Shown: positions 1 to 12,793 of the stretch, in pieces
How positions within the stretch are numbered: position 1 is the stretch's first letter
Layout: every line of letters starts with the position of its first letter
Origin: Xenoacremonium recifei
Taxonomy: Eukaryota; Ascomycota; Sordariomycetes; Hypocreales; Nectriaceae
DNA: 64,000 nt
Direction of reading: 5' to 3'
Assembly (NCBI GenBank): GCA_012184525.1
Contig: WOFQ01000001.1
Location: 1,674,001-1,738,000, forward strand
Program-made: the position numbers and the translations under genes
Notes under the pieces: model-generated
What the model saw: the letters and a program-made list of their open reading frames with translations, nothing else
The model's database searches: none
What the model was told of the DNA's origin: nothing

Positions 1-134
1 TCTTCGCTTGATTTTTGGACACTGCATCTTGGCCTTTTCAGTGCCCAAAATGCATGATTTCTCGTGAAGAATCAGTCTTTTCCTCTTTTTTCAGCCATTG
101 ATTTCAACCCAATTGCCTCTGACTTCCCTCCATC

Positions 135-3100
135 ATGTCCGGCGAAGACGACGCCCATGAGGCCCGGCGGTATACAGCTCCCTATAGCTCCCGGCATCCC
201 ATTCCAACAGTATCCAAATATCGCGAGGAAAAGGCTGCAAGACAAGAAGAAGCATTGCAGAATAGTCCCCCGTCCGATGTATTAGAAGAGGATGAGCACC
301 AAGGGGAGCAGCCAGATTACACCCAGGGTCACTCTGGGCAAGATGCTCGCACACCCACTGATGGAGACACACAAGAGGCCCACGGAGGGGACCTTGATGT
401 GGCCAAGGATACCTCACAAACTACCGAGACCGCAGATCCTAAGCAGAGGAGGAAAGATATGAAGAAGAACAAAAAAGAGAGAGCAGAACGGGAGGTCACT
501 GACCCCGTCACTCATCTTCCCGTTGTCATTCATGACTTCACCGACGAAGCCCTAGAGCAAGTGGGTTGGGACGAGCCATCAACGGGGCCTTCACCAGAAT
601 CGACTACAGGGCTCGATGCGAAGAACAAGTCAACTGAACAATTGGAAAAGGAGAAACAGATGACCCAGGACGGCCATAACGCCATGTCTGTCTTGTTTCC
701 GCCTCCCGACTTTGACGCTCTTCGCCAGGAACTTGCCGCCATCAGCAAACGCGGGGTGACATTCGGGCTTGTTGGAGTGGTGGCCATTATGCTGGGTGCT
801 TTCACCGCCGACAAGTCGTTCTCGAGCCTTAGAGAGGGTGGGAAACTTATTGATGGTACCATCCGAACGGCATTGGTAGCCTCGAGTGCTGCTGCAGTAT
901 GGCTCTCCCTATTCTCTGTCAGAGAATGGATGTCAAAGAAGATCCAAGATGTTTTTCAAGATGAGGTGTGGGATGCGCAGCGTCGACAGATAGTACAAGC
1001 GTCCAAAAGCCATGACTCAGAAAGCACTGTGTGGCTCAACTCACTTGTTGCTTCCGTCTGGCCCCTTATCAACCCGGATCTCTTCGCGAGTCTTGCTGAC
1101 ACTCTAGAAGATGTTATGCAGGCTTCTCTCCCAAAACTCATCCGGATGGTCAGTGTCGAGGACATTGGTCAAGGAAGCGAATCACTTCGAATATTGGGCA
1201 TTAGGTGGCTTCCGACAGGCGCCGCTACCAGAACGGTCACCAGCGATGGAAAACTCAGCCCCGTCCAGTCGTTCCATACGAGTTCGGAAGATATTTCTGA
1301 TGGCTCCGACAACAAGAGCAAGGAAGGTGATGCGCAGAATTCCGGGATGGAGGCAGAAGAAGGTGATTTCATCAACCTTGAGGTCGCGTTCGCATATCGG
1401 ACCAGATCTAGTTCCAAATCTCTACGGGAACGTACTAAAAACATGCACCTCTGCTTATCCTTCTACTTCGCTGGGAACATGAAAATACCAGTCTGGGTGG
1501 ACCTTCAGGGCATCATTGGGACAATGAGGATGCGGCTGCAACTTACTCCTGACCCTCCTTTCTTCGCACTCTGCACCCTCACTTTCCTAGGCCAACCAAA
1601 AGTCGATTTGAGCTGTGTCCCGTTGAGCAGAAGGGGATTGAACATCATGGATGTCCCTTTTATCAGCAACTTCGTTCAATCTGCCGTCGACGCTGCAGTG
1701 GCACAATATGTTGCACCGAAAAGTCTCACTCTGGACCTCAAAAACATGTTGGCAGGCGACGACTTCAAGAAAGATACCACCGCCGTTGGTGTTCTGATGG
1801 TACACATCAAGCGAGGGTACGAATTCAAGATGGGAGATTCCGGCTTTCCTCTTGTGAAAGATGGTAGTGCAGACCCTTACGTGTCAGTTGGCTGGGCAAA
1901 ATTCGGAAAAGTTCTCTGGACAACACGAATCCTGGAGAACGAGATGGAGCCGGTGTGGGATGAGATCTGCTTTGTCCTGGTCACCCCCGATGAACTCAAC
2001 ATCGACGAACGACTTCGTATTCAGCTATGGGATTCCGATCGCATGACCGCTGACGACGATTTGGGACGCATTGAGGTCGACTTGAAAGATCTCATGAGAA
2101 ACTCCGAGTCAAACGGAGTCATGTCCGACAGGACTGACGGCTTCAAGGCGCTCAGGGCAGGGGATGGCATGCCTGGGAGATTGGAATGGAGTGTTGGCTA
2201 TTTCTCAAAGACGAGATTGCAGAAATGCCAATTTGAGCAACAAACATATGACCCCAAGATCCGCTCGATGGAACAGCTCAAAGAGAAGGTCGACATATCG
2301 TGCGAGAACAAACTACGCGAGACGATGTTGAAGGAGGGGAGGAAAGATCGTGATGTTGACGAACTCAATCAACAGAAAGCTCAACAACTCAAAACTGAGC
2401 AGGACGCCATCATCATATCGGCGCCTCCGCCGGATGGATATCCCAGCGGCATATTCAGCTTGCAGATCCATAACATCACCGGTCTTGAGCTGGAAAAGTT
2501 AAGCAAGACAAAGCAAGACAAAGATACGCCGGGAAGCGAGGAAGAGGAAACTGGCCAGGGACTACCAAGCTCCTATTGCACAATAATCTTAAATCATCGC
2601 AAGACTTTCAAGACGAGGACGAAGCCGCAGAATTCAAAACCATTCTTCAACGCCGGATGCGAACGATACATCCGCGACTGGAAGGATTGCGAAGTTTACA
2701 TCACGGTCCGTGATGCCCGCGTGCACGAAGAAGATCCTCTTCTTGGCATCGTCCATCTTAATCTAGGCAATGTGTTTAAGGAGCGATCCCAGGTGATGGG
2801 CTTTTGGCCTATCAGTGGCGGAATGGGTCATGGCAGGATTCGACTCTCCATGGTGTGGCGAAGCGTCCAACTCCAAGCGCCGCGCAATCTCCTCGGATGG
2901 CAATATGGTACCGTCGAGGTACAAGAAACTTTGACGGTTTCCAACTGCCCTGAAAATCTGAAATCTGCGAAGCTGAAACTCCGCACCAATATTAGTTCAG
3001 GCAAAATGTACTCAGCTGGCGATGGACAATTATGGCATACGAAGCAGGGGAAGAGCTTGGTCCTGGCCGTCCAGGCAAGATACAGCAGTTGTTTATCCAT

Positions 3101-3761
3101 CGCTTTCCGAGACAAAAGCTTCTTTGGAGATGACACTGCAGCCTTCGGTGTAATATGGCTGAAGGATCTTATTGATGAGGAAACCATGGAACTTGAGATC
3201 CCTCTATGGAAGGGCGATTTTGTCAGGGCAACGAAGTCATGTCTGGAGGAGTGTGGCGAGAAACTGGCCATGATCAAGCTGAAGGTGACGTTTTGGCCCG
3301 GCCTGGTAAGCCTTTCTTGAAACTTATCTCTAGAATAGCGAGAGCTCACACTTTCACAGGGAGCCGCCCATTCTCGCTGGGCGTCAAAAGACATCAATCT
3401 TCGCAACGTCGTCGAGGCAATCGACACAGCCCGCGACAATTACGAAACAACGCATCTTCAACAGGAAGCCGGGATAGTCGATGAATCGGCGTCGAGCTCC
3501 AGTGACAGTGACAGTGACAGCGACGATTCCAAAGACGACATCCCTGATGGTAGCTCGGGGAATAAGCAGGGCCCAGTTGACCAGATTCGAGACTACAAAC
3601 GCCGTGATAAAGGACTGCACCGAAGGCACCGCGGTGTGATGCAATGGAAAATCCCGAGAACTGCGAAATGGATCAAAGGCAAGATTGACAAGATGGAGGA
3701 TGATGTCTCGGAAATCTTTGAGCACTCCTCGAAGCAGCCCGGAATCGAAACAGAGGTTTAA
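135..3761 (+). CDS. Mug190-like SMP/C2-domain protein (membrane contact site lipid transfer)
   Basis: Two exons, 135..3305 and 3360..3761, with a 54-nt GT-AG intron, give about 1190 residues. A charged N-terminus precedes a hydrophobic hairpin at about residues 206-260. An SMP-like lipid-binding region follows at about 295-545, with the typical order of a variable insert, then a 'PVWVDLQGIIGTMR' stretch and 'PKVDLSCVP'. A first C2 domain lies at about 551-650, with Asp-rich Ca-loop residues (DGSADPY, WDSDR), and a second, more degenerate C2-like domain at about 770-880. The C-terminal exon adds a Ser/Asp repeat and a basic tail. The architecture is that of fission-yeast Mug190 and, more loosely, tricalbins and extended synaptotagmins. 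These tether ER to plasma membrane and move lipids; that role is inferred from family. The ATG at 135 is the first in frame. The 3' end faces the histidine kinase gene. Confidence 0.85.
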
Positions 3762-4292
3762 TGCGAGCATGTCACAGCTACCCGTACACACGGAGAACGA
3801 TGGAAGCAGTTTCTTGTCATCTCATTCATCGATAGCCGGGGGGAGGGTTTAAAAAAATTTGGTATTTTTCATTGAGCCAGCCAGGTTCCATCTCATTACA
3901 CGTGAACCCCCAAGCCGTTCATTCGAGTCCTTGACCAGATAACCGTCCGAAATGAAGCCTTGTATAAACCTCCGATGCATGAAAGATCCGTCTAAAGTGC
4001 CCTAAATTCCGAAACGAGGCGAATATTCCGCCAACGCCCCAAGCAAACCCCCTGCGTTCGCCTTGCTTGGAAGATTGTTGCAAGTTGCGAGAGAGAAAAA
4101 AAAAAAGACCAGAGAAGAGAAAGCAAACCTTTGTACTTTTTGCCTGCCTGCTTAGACCGCGCCATCGTAAATTAAACACATAAACGAAATTTGTGAAAGA
4201 AAAGCAGAACGACATCGATCGTCAGTCAATGGCTGTGTATAGCCTATCGACCCTCCCGTGTCATTGAAGACCTCTATGTAGAGGCTGTAACT
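3762..4292. other. Convergent 3' intergenic region
   Basis: About 530 bases hold the 3' ends of the Mug190-like gene (+) and the histidine kinase (-). Homopolymer runs occur (A-run near 3850, A-run near 4098). No coding sequence is seen. Confidence 0.6.
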
Positions 4293-7200
4293 CTACCGTC
4301 GAGGCTGTTGATTCTCGTCCTTGAGTCTGTTGATGTTTTCCTCGGTTAAGGAATCTTTGGACTGGCGCTCCTGATACGAGTTACTTCGGTAGACAGCTGG
4401 CCCTCCAGCTGGCCCGCCAGCCGCATCAATAAGTTTGGTTTCCTGGAGCATGCTTGACCATTCAGACTCGCCTTCGGGCGTTATCACCTGAGGTACCAGT
4501 TCAGGCGTCGGAACCTCAAAAGGCGAAGGTTCATACTGCCCGTTAGTCGTCAAAGGCCTAGGAGTGATTGGACTGTTGTATTCTTCCGAATTGCGGCCAG
4601 TTATCGGGACATCATTCTCCTCAATCCCGATTTGAGGGATGTCTGCGTTTTCGCAATGCTCGCTCATTTCTGAGCAGTCAGACGCTGATGGATCTGGGGG
4701 TGAATGAACTGGTCGCCGGGCACGGCACCACCGGATCAGCATCTTCTCGAGTACCCCTCCCCTCACGGGCTTGGCGAGGTAGTCGTCCATGCCTGCCTTC
4801 GTGCATTTTTCACGGTCCCCTTGGATGGCAGATGCAGTCATTGCCACGATAGGAACGTCCTGCAAGAAGGATTTGTACGGCATATGATGCCTAAGGAGAT
4901 GGGTGCATTTGTATCCATCAATAATAGGCATTTGGACGTCCATCAAGATGATATCGGGCTTGGGGTTGGTGCCGTCAATAGCTCCTGTCAGGTAATCAAG
5001 AGCCTCTTTTCCGTTCCAGGTTGCTGTAGCCTGGAATCCGAGTCTACTTATAGTCTTGGTGGCTATCTTCTGATTGATTGGACTGCCAATATTAGCTTGA
5101 TGCTCAGTCCGAAAGGAAAGGAAGCTTACTTGTCCTCGACGACCAAGATGCGGATGTTTGCTCGCTCTGAAAGTGGCAAGTCCTGGTCGGGGCTGGGAGT
5201 TGATCGGGGGCGTCGATGCGCGGTTGTTGAAAAGTTCTGTCCGTCAATGTTCGGAGGGGTACCGAGAATTTGATCATATTCAGAACTGTTGCATGACATA
5301 CTCAGCTCGGACTGCAGTCGATCAGGTATGGCACCTGCCTGCGCGAGTCCTGCTTCTGCTGAACCATGCGGCTTAAGGAAGGGTATCCAGAAGCTCGCCG
5401 TAGTTCCGCTACCGACATTCGACTCCAACGTAATGCGGCCTCGCATCAAATCAAGAAGGTTCTTGCAAATCGTTAGGCCGAGACCAGTACCCCCGAAACG
5501 TCGAGCGGTTGACGCGTCACCTTGGCTGAAGGGTTGGAACAGTTTCTTCCGCACGTCTTCTTGAATGCCAATCCCGGTATCCTCAACGGTGAATCTGACC
5601 TCAATTGTGTCAGAGGTCTCCTTCTCTTTGACCACCGAGAACCTGACATAGCCTTGGTTGGTGAACTTGATGCTGTTCGTAAGGAGGTTTGTCAATATCT
5701 GCCGCACTCGACCTGGGTCCCCTATCACTACCAGATCGTTCTCAATGTCATCTCCAATCTCTGATTGAAAATCCAGGTTCTTGCGTTGAACAGCAAATTG
5801 GAGCATTCGACCGACCTCTTTGACAATAAGAGAGAGCGAGAACTGCACCTCTTCGATATCTAACCTCCCGGACTCCACCTTCGAGAAGTCGAGAATGTCA
5901 TTGATGACGGTCAGTAGTGACGTTGCAGAGCTGTGAATATTATCGACATATTCACGTTGCTCCGCGTCCAGTTCCATACCAGCAAGCAGTTCAGCCATTC
6001 CGAGAACTCCAGTGATTGGAGTCCGGATCTCGTGCGACATATTGGCGAGGAATTGGCTTTTCAGCCTGTTTGCTTCTTTGGCGGCAGCTTCATTTGCCAT
6101 TGCTTGTCGCTTTTCTTGAGACTGCTTCTGCAAGGCCTGTTCGCGAATCTTCAATTCAGTAACATCCATGATGACGCCGATTACACCTTCAATACAAGAC
6201 TCAGTCGTCAATCTTCCCTCTTGAGTCTTCCTTCCGTGCATTGGGAGGAACCGCGTTCGGTACCATCGATCATCTATACTTGTTAGCTCAAATCTGACAA
6301 GACCAACACGATGAGCTCACCAATCCCATGCTCTTTAACGTCATCGGCTTTTCGACCATCAAGGATCTGTTCGATCGGTCCCAAGAACTCGGGTTTTTCA
6401 CCATCTGGCAGTTGTGCTGTGAGACGGTTGAAGACTGTGTACATGTCCTCGCCGATGAACCATTTAGTGCCGTCTTGAGTCTCCTCGTGATTGTTATTCC
6501 AGATAAGGGCACCCTCAAGCATGGTCACCCGACGGTTCTGGTCGACTGTGAAGATAGTAACATGGGAATGAGCTATTACACTCAGTAATTGCTCGCGAGT
6601 GCGCTTAGCACTCATTTTGGTTTGTATGCTCTCGTGAACATCAGTGCAGGTTCCTATATGCTCAGGTCAGCGATGCTACTCAATAAGTGAAGAGAGGAGC
6701 ACGTTGGTGCTGAAGCCCGTACCAAACCATTTTTCGATCTCCCCAGTCTCCTTGTTTCGCAAGGGCAAGGCCCTACCAAGGAACCAGCGCCACTCGCCTT
6801 CCTTACTGCGACATCTGTATTCACTCATGTAGGGTTCACCAGTAGCTAGAGAATGGTTCCATCGACTTATAGAATTTGGCATGTCGTCTGGGTGGAATGG
6901 CATCTGCCAACCAGAGCCCAAGCACTCCTCTTCTGTAAAACCGGTGTAAGTGAACCACCGAGTGTTAAAGAAGTCATGGTACCCATCAGGCCTCGCAGTC
7001 CATACGAGCTGCGGCATGGTATCACAGATAAGCTTGAATCTCTCCTCGTCTCGTTCTTTGATCTGTGTGATCTCCTCTGTCATAAGAGTCACATCACGAC
7101 CAGTGGCGACTCCAGCGAGAAACTCTCCCGTCGAATCGTCCCGAATTGCTTCGCCTAGCACGTCCAGAACCACTTGCTTCCCATTCTCGTCATACATTCC

Positions 7201-8553
7201 GATTCGGATTCCGGAGAAAGGCTGCTCTGTCTTTAGCAATATCGAGATCGGGAACTCGCTGACATCCAATCGTCGAGAAAAGTCTTCAGTATAGACGTGC
7301 CAATGCTGCAAAAGATCGTATCCATCAGTGTGGTTGTCGAAGTTGGCGTCTTTTTCAAATAATTTTCTAGCGGCACGATTCGGGAAGATAACACTCCCAT
7401 CCTTCCACATGGCGATGATCGGCATCTGTGTGTTATCCAACAATGCATCCTTCATCAACAACATCTTCTGGAGCAACGATGGAGTGCTCCATTGGGATGC
7501 AGCGGAAGGCGGGCCCATGGGAGGGAACGGACTCGAGGACATTGTGACGATTCCTGGACTGTGGAATGAAGGAGAGTTGGAGTCTCGGCTAGATGCGACT
7601 GAAGACGGGTTCGAATTCGTGATGGATCGACGATCAGCAGCTTCCAGAATGCTTTGTCGGGCCACCGCTCTCCTTGTATTGGATAGAGAAGACGCGGTTG
7701 ACTGAGTGTTTGTGAAGGTCAATGTGAAGTAGGTCTGGCGATCATCAACCTCCCAAATGGTAATGATCATCTTGGCAAAGATCTGGAATTGTGATTCCCT
7801 TGGCTTTTGTCGATTTTCGAAAGCCGCTTTGCCAATATCCCGTCGAGATACAACCACTTCGACAACCGCATCCTGGGCTTGCTTCGGTGCTGGCACATCA
7901 TGTTGCCCAGGGGCAGGCATGGTGCAGGCTGTTGGGGTTGCATCACCACCTTGCTGCGGCGATTGTTGTGAATCTTTGACAGGTGCTCGGATGCCCATCT
8001 CCTCGACTAGACCATCCAGAAAGGATTCCCAAGTTATCCAAACTGGACGACCGTCTTGTAGCATGTCGATCCCCACCTGAGACAACGTCTGACCTCGCAA
8101 GCGTTCAATTGTAACCGAATGATCTTCCTCATCTTCGGGGGTTATTAGGCCCAGCATCCGCCCCACGGCTTCGTTGGCAAGCACAACGGTCTTGAGGTTG
8201 TTGAGTACTATGGTCGGAACCGGCAGGTATTGTAGAGCAGAGAAAGCCAGCTGGCCCGGGGAGATGCAAGGCATGTTGAGTCGGAACGGGCTTTGGGATG
8301 GCGATCGAGACTCGGGGCCCAACGGATCTCGCAAGAACCGCCCGCCTGGAAGTAGTCTTGGGCTACCATCTTGATGGCTTGTATCGTGTACAACTTTTGG
8401 TCGTATAGGGTATCCTGCTTCGGTCAACAGGCTGGGGTTGGGAACTTCATCTCGGCTCCTTGGAGGGGCAACATCGACGGCGTGGGGAGCAATGATTTCG
8501 GCCCCCGAAACGGGGTTTTGGCTGCTGGAGCGAGGTTCCTCCGGGGAGAGCAT
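4293..8553 (-). CDS. Soluble PAS-rich hybrid histidine kinase
   Basis: Four exons read down the minus strand: 8553..6723, 6653..6321, 6273..5130 and 5082..4293. The introns are 69, 47 and 47 nt and the frame closes at 1365 residues. There are four PAS-like regions, at about 101-200, 360-480, 504-610 and 625-740. The HisKA H-box 'MSHEIRTPI' has its phospho-accepting His at about 802. The HATPase has an N-box near 865-900, DTGIGI near 954 and GGTGLGL. A receiver domain spans about 1095-1230, with the phospho-Asp of 'LMDVQMP' at about 1151. No transmembrane segment is seen, so this should be a cytosolic sensor feeding the Ypd1-Ssk1/Skn7 phosphorelay. The signal is unknown and I do not assign a fungal HHK group. 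The start is the first in-frame ATG; an open frame upstream (to 8734, different frame) could hide another 5' exon. Confidence 0.9.
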
Positions 8554-11500
8554 GTCGGGTCAGTCTTATCACATCGAAAGCGGCGATGGCAGCCTCAAGT
8601 GGCCAAGGTGTGAAGTCGGTGTCGTTGACAAAGTAGCGATGTTGAAAGAAAGACTCTCGCCCGGAAGACCTCGACCGATTGTCGGAGACGATGGCTAAGC
8701 TGATGAACTTCAAGGAAGAAGAGGACTCCAGCAAAGGCGCGGCCTAAACATGGCGCGTGTGAGGCCTTGAGAAAAAGCTGTCGTCCAAGACAGTAGAATC
8801 GGTTCTCGAGCGGCGAGGACGGAATTGGGCTCCCCTCCAGATCCGGAGACGATCCAGACAGCTCAGGTATCTGGAGGTCCAGGCAAGTGAAGAAGCTTGG
8901 CGGGAGAAGATGGGCCGGCGAAGGGGGGAGCGGAGGGAGATCAATGGCAGATATTGTGCATAGACGAGGTGCTTGAGAGCGATTTGAGGAAGGCGGGAGT
9001 CGATCAAGATGCTTCGTCTGGGTCGGAAGCTCCCTGTGAAGATGTGGACGAAGTGTCGGATGGGGGATCGGGGCTTGGGACCCTGAACTGACGGTTCCAG
9101 GTTCACTGGCGGAGAGCTCTGGGATGCTGCTCCACGCTGAGACGGGGTGGGACGGGGGAGGCCTGTTAGCGCGGTGGGCTCACCCAGGCCACTAGGATTT
9201 AGGTGCCTTAGGGCGCTAGAACTTTGTGAACGCCGCCCATTGGAGATGGGGCAAGGGACCGACAAGCCCCGCCCGCCAAAGGTGGGCGCATCAGTGCCGA
9301 TCCAGAATTACGACCAGAATGGATGGATGGGAGACGGGAAAAATCTGCGGTGAGGACGATGCTGTGAGCTGCCAATCGGGGCGTTTACGTTTCTCCTTGA
9401 CCTCGAGGAGATAGGCAGTCTGCCATATACAGCGAGGAGTGTGAAGGCAGGTCCTCCGTCTGCCATAAGCAGGAAGCACCGGCCTTGCCTTCCCCATCTT
9501 AGGTTCGGATACCTCTACGGGCAACAACGGGGCAGCCATCGTGCCTCGAGTGGCGTCCTCAGGAAGTAAGGCAGATAGAGACCTAGGTAACGCTTTCCCG
9601 GCTGGGTTGATTGGGCGTCGGCAGCAGCAACACTGAGGTGTGAATCCGTTGTTGGTTCCATTTTCCATCAGGTAACCTCACCAACATTGGCTGGAACATG
9701 TCAGTGAGCACCAGCATCGCACGAGAGGCAACAATCTTCTGTTGCATCCATCCTCATCTGCCGTCATGGGGTGCTGCTGACACTCGTCCCAACTCGAATG
9801 CTCGGTGGCGAAACAGACGACCTCCTCCTCCTTCGCCGTCATGATCCTCACGGGCATCATCATCGCGGGCACCCATCTAGCCCAGCGAGGGCGGAGCGAA
9901 GATTCCGCTGCATCGATAGACCAGCTCTGCCTCTCCTGCCATCGGGTCTCGTTTTTCGCGTCTTGACCGAAGCTCATAAGCAGAGCACACGCTCAAACGC
10001 AAAGAGACCCAACCGACTCAGCGCGCGCACGCATGGATCGCTTCTCCCCCACTCACGATGCACGACACAGGGGAGAAACCTCCAGCACACGCAGCGAATA
10101 GGAGCCGGGGCTCTCAGGCACAACAAACTCCAGCCCGGATGGGGCACCCAGGTGGCCAGGCCAGGATGCTACCTGGGTGCCTGTCCATGTCCACGGGATG
10201 TGATGCCGCCGGCACTCTGAGTCCCACGATCTGCGTGCGATTGCCACTCCTCCATTGCTACCATACGAGCTTCGGTCCTTGACATCGAACGACACGGCAA
10301 CTAGCAGGCGCATATTCGTCGTTCCAGCGACACGCCAGACACCAGCCTGGGCTGCCCTGGCGCCTGGGACGCGAAGCTGCGCCAGCATTTTATGCCTTTC
10401 TAGTGCATGTCGCTGCCCATGGGTCCATTGGCATCTAGACCGCCGTCGTGTCCAACCCGAACCACCCGAGATACCCAGGTGTCGCACCTGGACCCAAACT
10501 GAGCCATGCCCAGACGACCTGGACCCTTCCGACCCTTCACGCGTCAAGCCTCGTTTGCTCCGGGTCGTACCAGCATGCCCATGCCCGCTCGAGCGAACTG
10601 CAGCTATCCCTTCTCGGCCACCTTCTCGGCCGGACCCTGAAGCTTCCGTGAAATTCGCTCCTGATTACACCTTGCCGCCTCAAGCGTCTGCGTCCTTTAC
10701 TTGTAATCAGTGTCGGACCCCAGACTTTCAGCTTCCCCTCGTGTCCAACCAAACCCGCCGGCCATTTTACCTACGATGGAACTGCTCTTACTGCCCCGAT
10801 GGCGGCCGAGTCCGCCTTGTAGATCCTCTCCAGATTCGATCGACACCTTTCCCAAACCCGCAAGGCTCGCAACGTCATGCACTCAGTTAAGCTCAGGTCC
10901 CCGATCTCCCATCTCCCGCCCCTGGGCCCTCTAGGGACTTGGCTCCAGCGACGATGACGATGGAACCCGCCCTGAAGAGCCCTGTTTCTGTTCGATTCCC
11001 TTCCATCTGGCGAGGCAATGAAGTCATTGTGTCTGACCACCTCTTCGGAAACAGGGGTCCAACGAAGGCTCCCTAGCATCATGTCTCCTTCGCAGCGGGG
11101 CTTGAAACCGGGATTTTGGATTCTCGTGTGTTTTACTCTCTCCAGTATGATGTTCGTTCCCCAACTCCACCTCTCGGAAAGCAAAGACATGATCTCAGGG
11201 CGCTGTTGAGCCCTTCAGTTCCGAACTATTCTCGGGGACTCTGGTCCAATGATTTGTTCTTTCCGCTTCTGATCCAAACACATTTGGTAGCAGCTTCGAC
11301 AAGCAGGAAAGTAAGACAGTTTCTTGGAGGATTGTGAAGATGCTTCTCCTTCAAACTAGTTCAAGTCGGTAGCAATCTTTCTGAACCACCTGCATATCCA
11401 CTTTCTGCAGACTCTTGACTGCTCTTGGCGTTTGTTAGAGCTTGAAGGCGATTATTTTCCAATAAAGCAGAAGATACCACTAGTCATGAGTGATATATCA

Positions 11501-11802
11501 GCTTGGGGATTTCTTAGTATTATACTACAAACCCATACACAACCGCAGAGAATTAGGTGTAGCAGCGTCAAAAGTTTATGTTGCTTCTTTCAGCTCTGTA
11601 AGTTCGAGCCCGAGTAACGCCATATAGACAGACCTCCGACTTGGTAGACAACTCATTGCTATCAAGATCTGTTAGTCTTGCCAAGACTGGACAAAACTAC
11701 GGGCTCAGTCCCCTAGCTCACAAGCTGACTATATAGGGATGACCTCTTTTGACGACTATTGACACCCTGATGGCAAAATTCCACTGTGATGAAATTCACA
11801 GA
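8554..11802. other. Gene-free 3.2-kb region upstream of the histidine kinase
   Basis: Open frames here (for example 8744-9265 minus, 9771-10220 plus, 10255-10890 plus, 10053-10547 minus) overlap one another on both strands. They are rich in Pro, Arg, Ser and Cys and show no family motif or splice-supported continuation. I read the stretch as the 5' leader and promoter of the histidine kinase plus the 3' flank of the methyltransferase. Confidence 0.5.
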
Positions 11803-12793
11803 TCATTCGGGTTTCCTTGCAAGAGCACGAAGTCTCACATACGAGATCATCTCGCCGCCTGAGGCGTTCCTACAGACTTCCTTGAGCGTGGCAGTACACT
11901 CCTTCACGACTTCTTCCCTTTCTTCTGCCGGTACAGCATCCAGAATCTGGCTGCCGAAAAGCCTCACCCATCCTTCGACACCAGTCTTGTCAGCAGTCGT
12001 TGGGCGCCATTCCCTCTCTGCCTTTTCGACGACGAATCCTGCCTCCTCAAGTCTAGCAGTCGCCCAGGCCTCATCAGGGAAGAACCACGGCAGAGCCTCA
12101 ACGGCAGCCTCCATACCGATGCGCCTTGATACCGACATGAGCAAAGCGGTACGCATCTCGGAAACATTTCCCAGACCACCCATCTCAAAGGAGAAGACAC
12201 CACCGGGAGCAAGAGCAGCGTAGACACCCTTGAAGAAGTCACTTCGAGTGGCAGCTGGACGAAGGATCCAATGCATTGCAGCATTTGAGAAAGCCTTGTT
12301 AAAGGTTCCCTTCTGGAGCTCCGGGTGTGAAATGAGCTTGTTCGCGTCAAAGACTATGATTGTATTGTTATTCATAGAGCTTAGATAGGTAGACATTAAC
12401 GAGGAGATTTACCTTCGAAAGTAGAGTTAGAAAACTCCTTGCATAGAGACTTGGAGGTTTCAATCATAGATTCGGAACTGTCGATGCCATGCTGGGTTCC
12501 GCTTCCCTGAGCGAGGACCTTGGCAAAGTCGACATTGAGAATGCCATCTGAAACGTCATTAACTAAGGGAACAGCCTAAGGCTCAGTGCATAACTTACCA
12601 CCGCAGCCGATGTCGAGGAGAACGTCGTCTTTTTGCAAGTCGAGCCATTGTACAACTTTGGTGGCCAGCTTTGGCACGAAAGATGCGGCGCCTTGGTAGG
12701 CCTGGATCTTGTGTAAGTCTAAGGCCCTATGCCGATGGGCCGGCACAGCTCGAGACTTACATTAGAAGTCCAATGATCCTTCTGCTCGGCCAT
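11803..12793 (-). CDS. SAM-dependent class I methyltransferase
   Basis: Four exons, 12793..12761, 12701..12599, 12547..12413 and 12353..11803, separated by introns of 59, 51 and 59 nt, give 273 residues in a closed frame. SAM-binding motif I 'LDIGCGDG' lies at about residues 40-48, split by intron 2, and an acidic residue follows in 'HGIDSSE'. The middle contains 'MHWILRP' and 'GGVFSFEMGG', typical of small Methyltransf_11/25 enzymes, including the trans-aconitate methyltransferase-like group common in fungi. The substrate cannot be read from the sequence. No cluster partners (PKS, NRPS, P450) are adjacent, so a secondary-metabolite role is not supported. The gene is divergent from the DUF1776 gene. 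Confidence 0.85.

Noticed and set aside
8447..8734. Alternative N-terminus for the histidine kinase in another frame
   Set aside because: The only intron-like pair that could connect it (GTGATA to CTCCAG, 48 nt) joins in the wrong phase.
10255..10890. 211-codon plus-strand frame upstream of the histidine kinase
   Set aside because: Pro/Arg/Ser-rich composition, overlapping frames on the other strand and no recognisable domain.
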